From Verrucomicrobiota bacterium (GTDB lineage Bacteria; Verrucomicrobiota; Verrucomicrobiia; Chthoniobacterales; JAFAMB01): a stretch of 6,184 bases of DNA. The notes beneath the pieces are model-generated. The model did no database searches. It was not told the origin of the DNA and saw only the letters and a list, made by a program, of their open reading frames with translations. Where the stretch lies: assembly GCA_019236035.1 (NCBI GenBank), contig JAFAJU010000350.1, positions 1 to 6,184 on the forward strand, in the 5' to 3' direction. Shown piece by piece: positions 6,030 to 6,184 of this stretch. The stretch's first letter is position 1. Each line of letters begins with the position of its first letter. Both the position numbers and the translations under genes were made by a program.

Positions 6030-6184
6030 ATGAGGAAGCTACCGGTCGATCTCGATGAATTGGCAAATGCGTTCGAACACGATGACAGTTTGGGTCTGAG
6101 TGAGTATTGGTTCGATACCGTGACCGGGGCTGTTCTGTTCGTCTCAACCGATCTAGAGGAGGATAAGGAGTTACGAGATCGCAT
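6030..6184 (+). CDS. UPF0158-family protein, N-terminal fragment cut by the window edge
   Basis: From the ATG at 6030 the frame is open to the window edge and encodes 51 residues starting MRKLPVDLDELANAFE. It has the family's opening L-D-E-L-A-x-A-(L/F)-E followed by Y-W-F-D-T-V-T-G-A-V-L-F-V-S, corresponding to the Y-x-(L/F)-D-x-x-T-G-x-V-x-x-(V/I)-S strand pair of UPF0158 proteins. These are small soluble bacterial proteins of unknown function. G-G-G-T-G-G just before the start is too close to be a good ribosome-binding site. The gene is divergent from the three-gene operon and probably belongs to the resident chromosome rather than to the operon's system. Confidence 0.65.
   Translation, partial: MRKLPVDLDELANAFEHDDSLGLSEYWFDTVTGAVLFVSTDLEEDKELRDR

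Noticed and set aside
5927..6184. Minus-strand open frame at the right edge
   Set aside because: Antisense to the UPF0158-like start and serine-rich; no family features.
1..6184. CRISPR array, tRNA, rRNA or insertion sequence
   Set aside because: No regularly spaced repeats, no cloverleaf or rRNA-like stretch, and no transposase or flanking inverted repeats were seen.

Overview
The window appears to come from a moderately GC-rich bacterial chromosome, most plausibly a verrucomicrobial or similar soil bacterium. That placement is an inference. It rests on the style of the LacI-family regulator (a short arginine-rich hinge segment after an N-P-L-V-S-A-L-M motif, and a C-terminal G-x-W-x-D-G-A-T-L motif), on the weak Shine-Dalgarno signals, and on the gene mix. 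No rRNA, tRNA, CRISPR array, insertion sequence or integrase is visible.

Left edge (1-1342): a nitrilase gene, cut by the window edge, is read leftwards from 121. Divergent from it is a LacI-family repressor (245-1342, +). The 123 bases between them carry two related copies of an 18-base element. The second copy sits inside a 20-base palindrome with 7-base arms, as expected for operators of the adjacent repressor. This looks like a self-contained, autoregulated catabolic or nitrogen-scavenging locus.

Centre (1395-5910, all on the minus strand): a compact three-gene operon. In transcription order it encodes a 222-residue protein that looks like tandem winged helices, a 677-residue P-loop/AAA-type ATPase (Walker A around residues 61-71, Walker B with D286-Q-T-E289), and a 609-residue fusion of a RecB-like PD-(D/E)xK nuclease to an FtsK/SpoIIIE DNA-translocase motor. 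Gene 1 overlaps gene 2 by ATGA (4 bases), and gene 2 overlaps gene 3 by 13 bases, so the three products are probably made together and work together. The FtsK-like protein stops right after the motor and lacks the C-terminal DNA-reading gamma winged helix of true FtsK; the separate winged-helix protein could take that role. A DNA-reading subunit, a loader or switch ATPase and a nuclease-bearing DNA pump would suit an anti-phage, anti-plasmid or DNA-processing system. I cannot match it to a named system, and this is the most interesting content of the window.

Right edge (6030-6184, +): a gene divergent from the operon begins here and is cut by the window edge. Its first 51 residues resemble the uncharacterised UPF0158 family. 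The operon is thus bounded on both sides by unrelated, oppositely oriented genes and is complete as a three-gene unit within this window.
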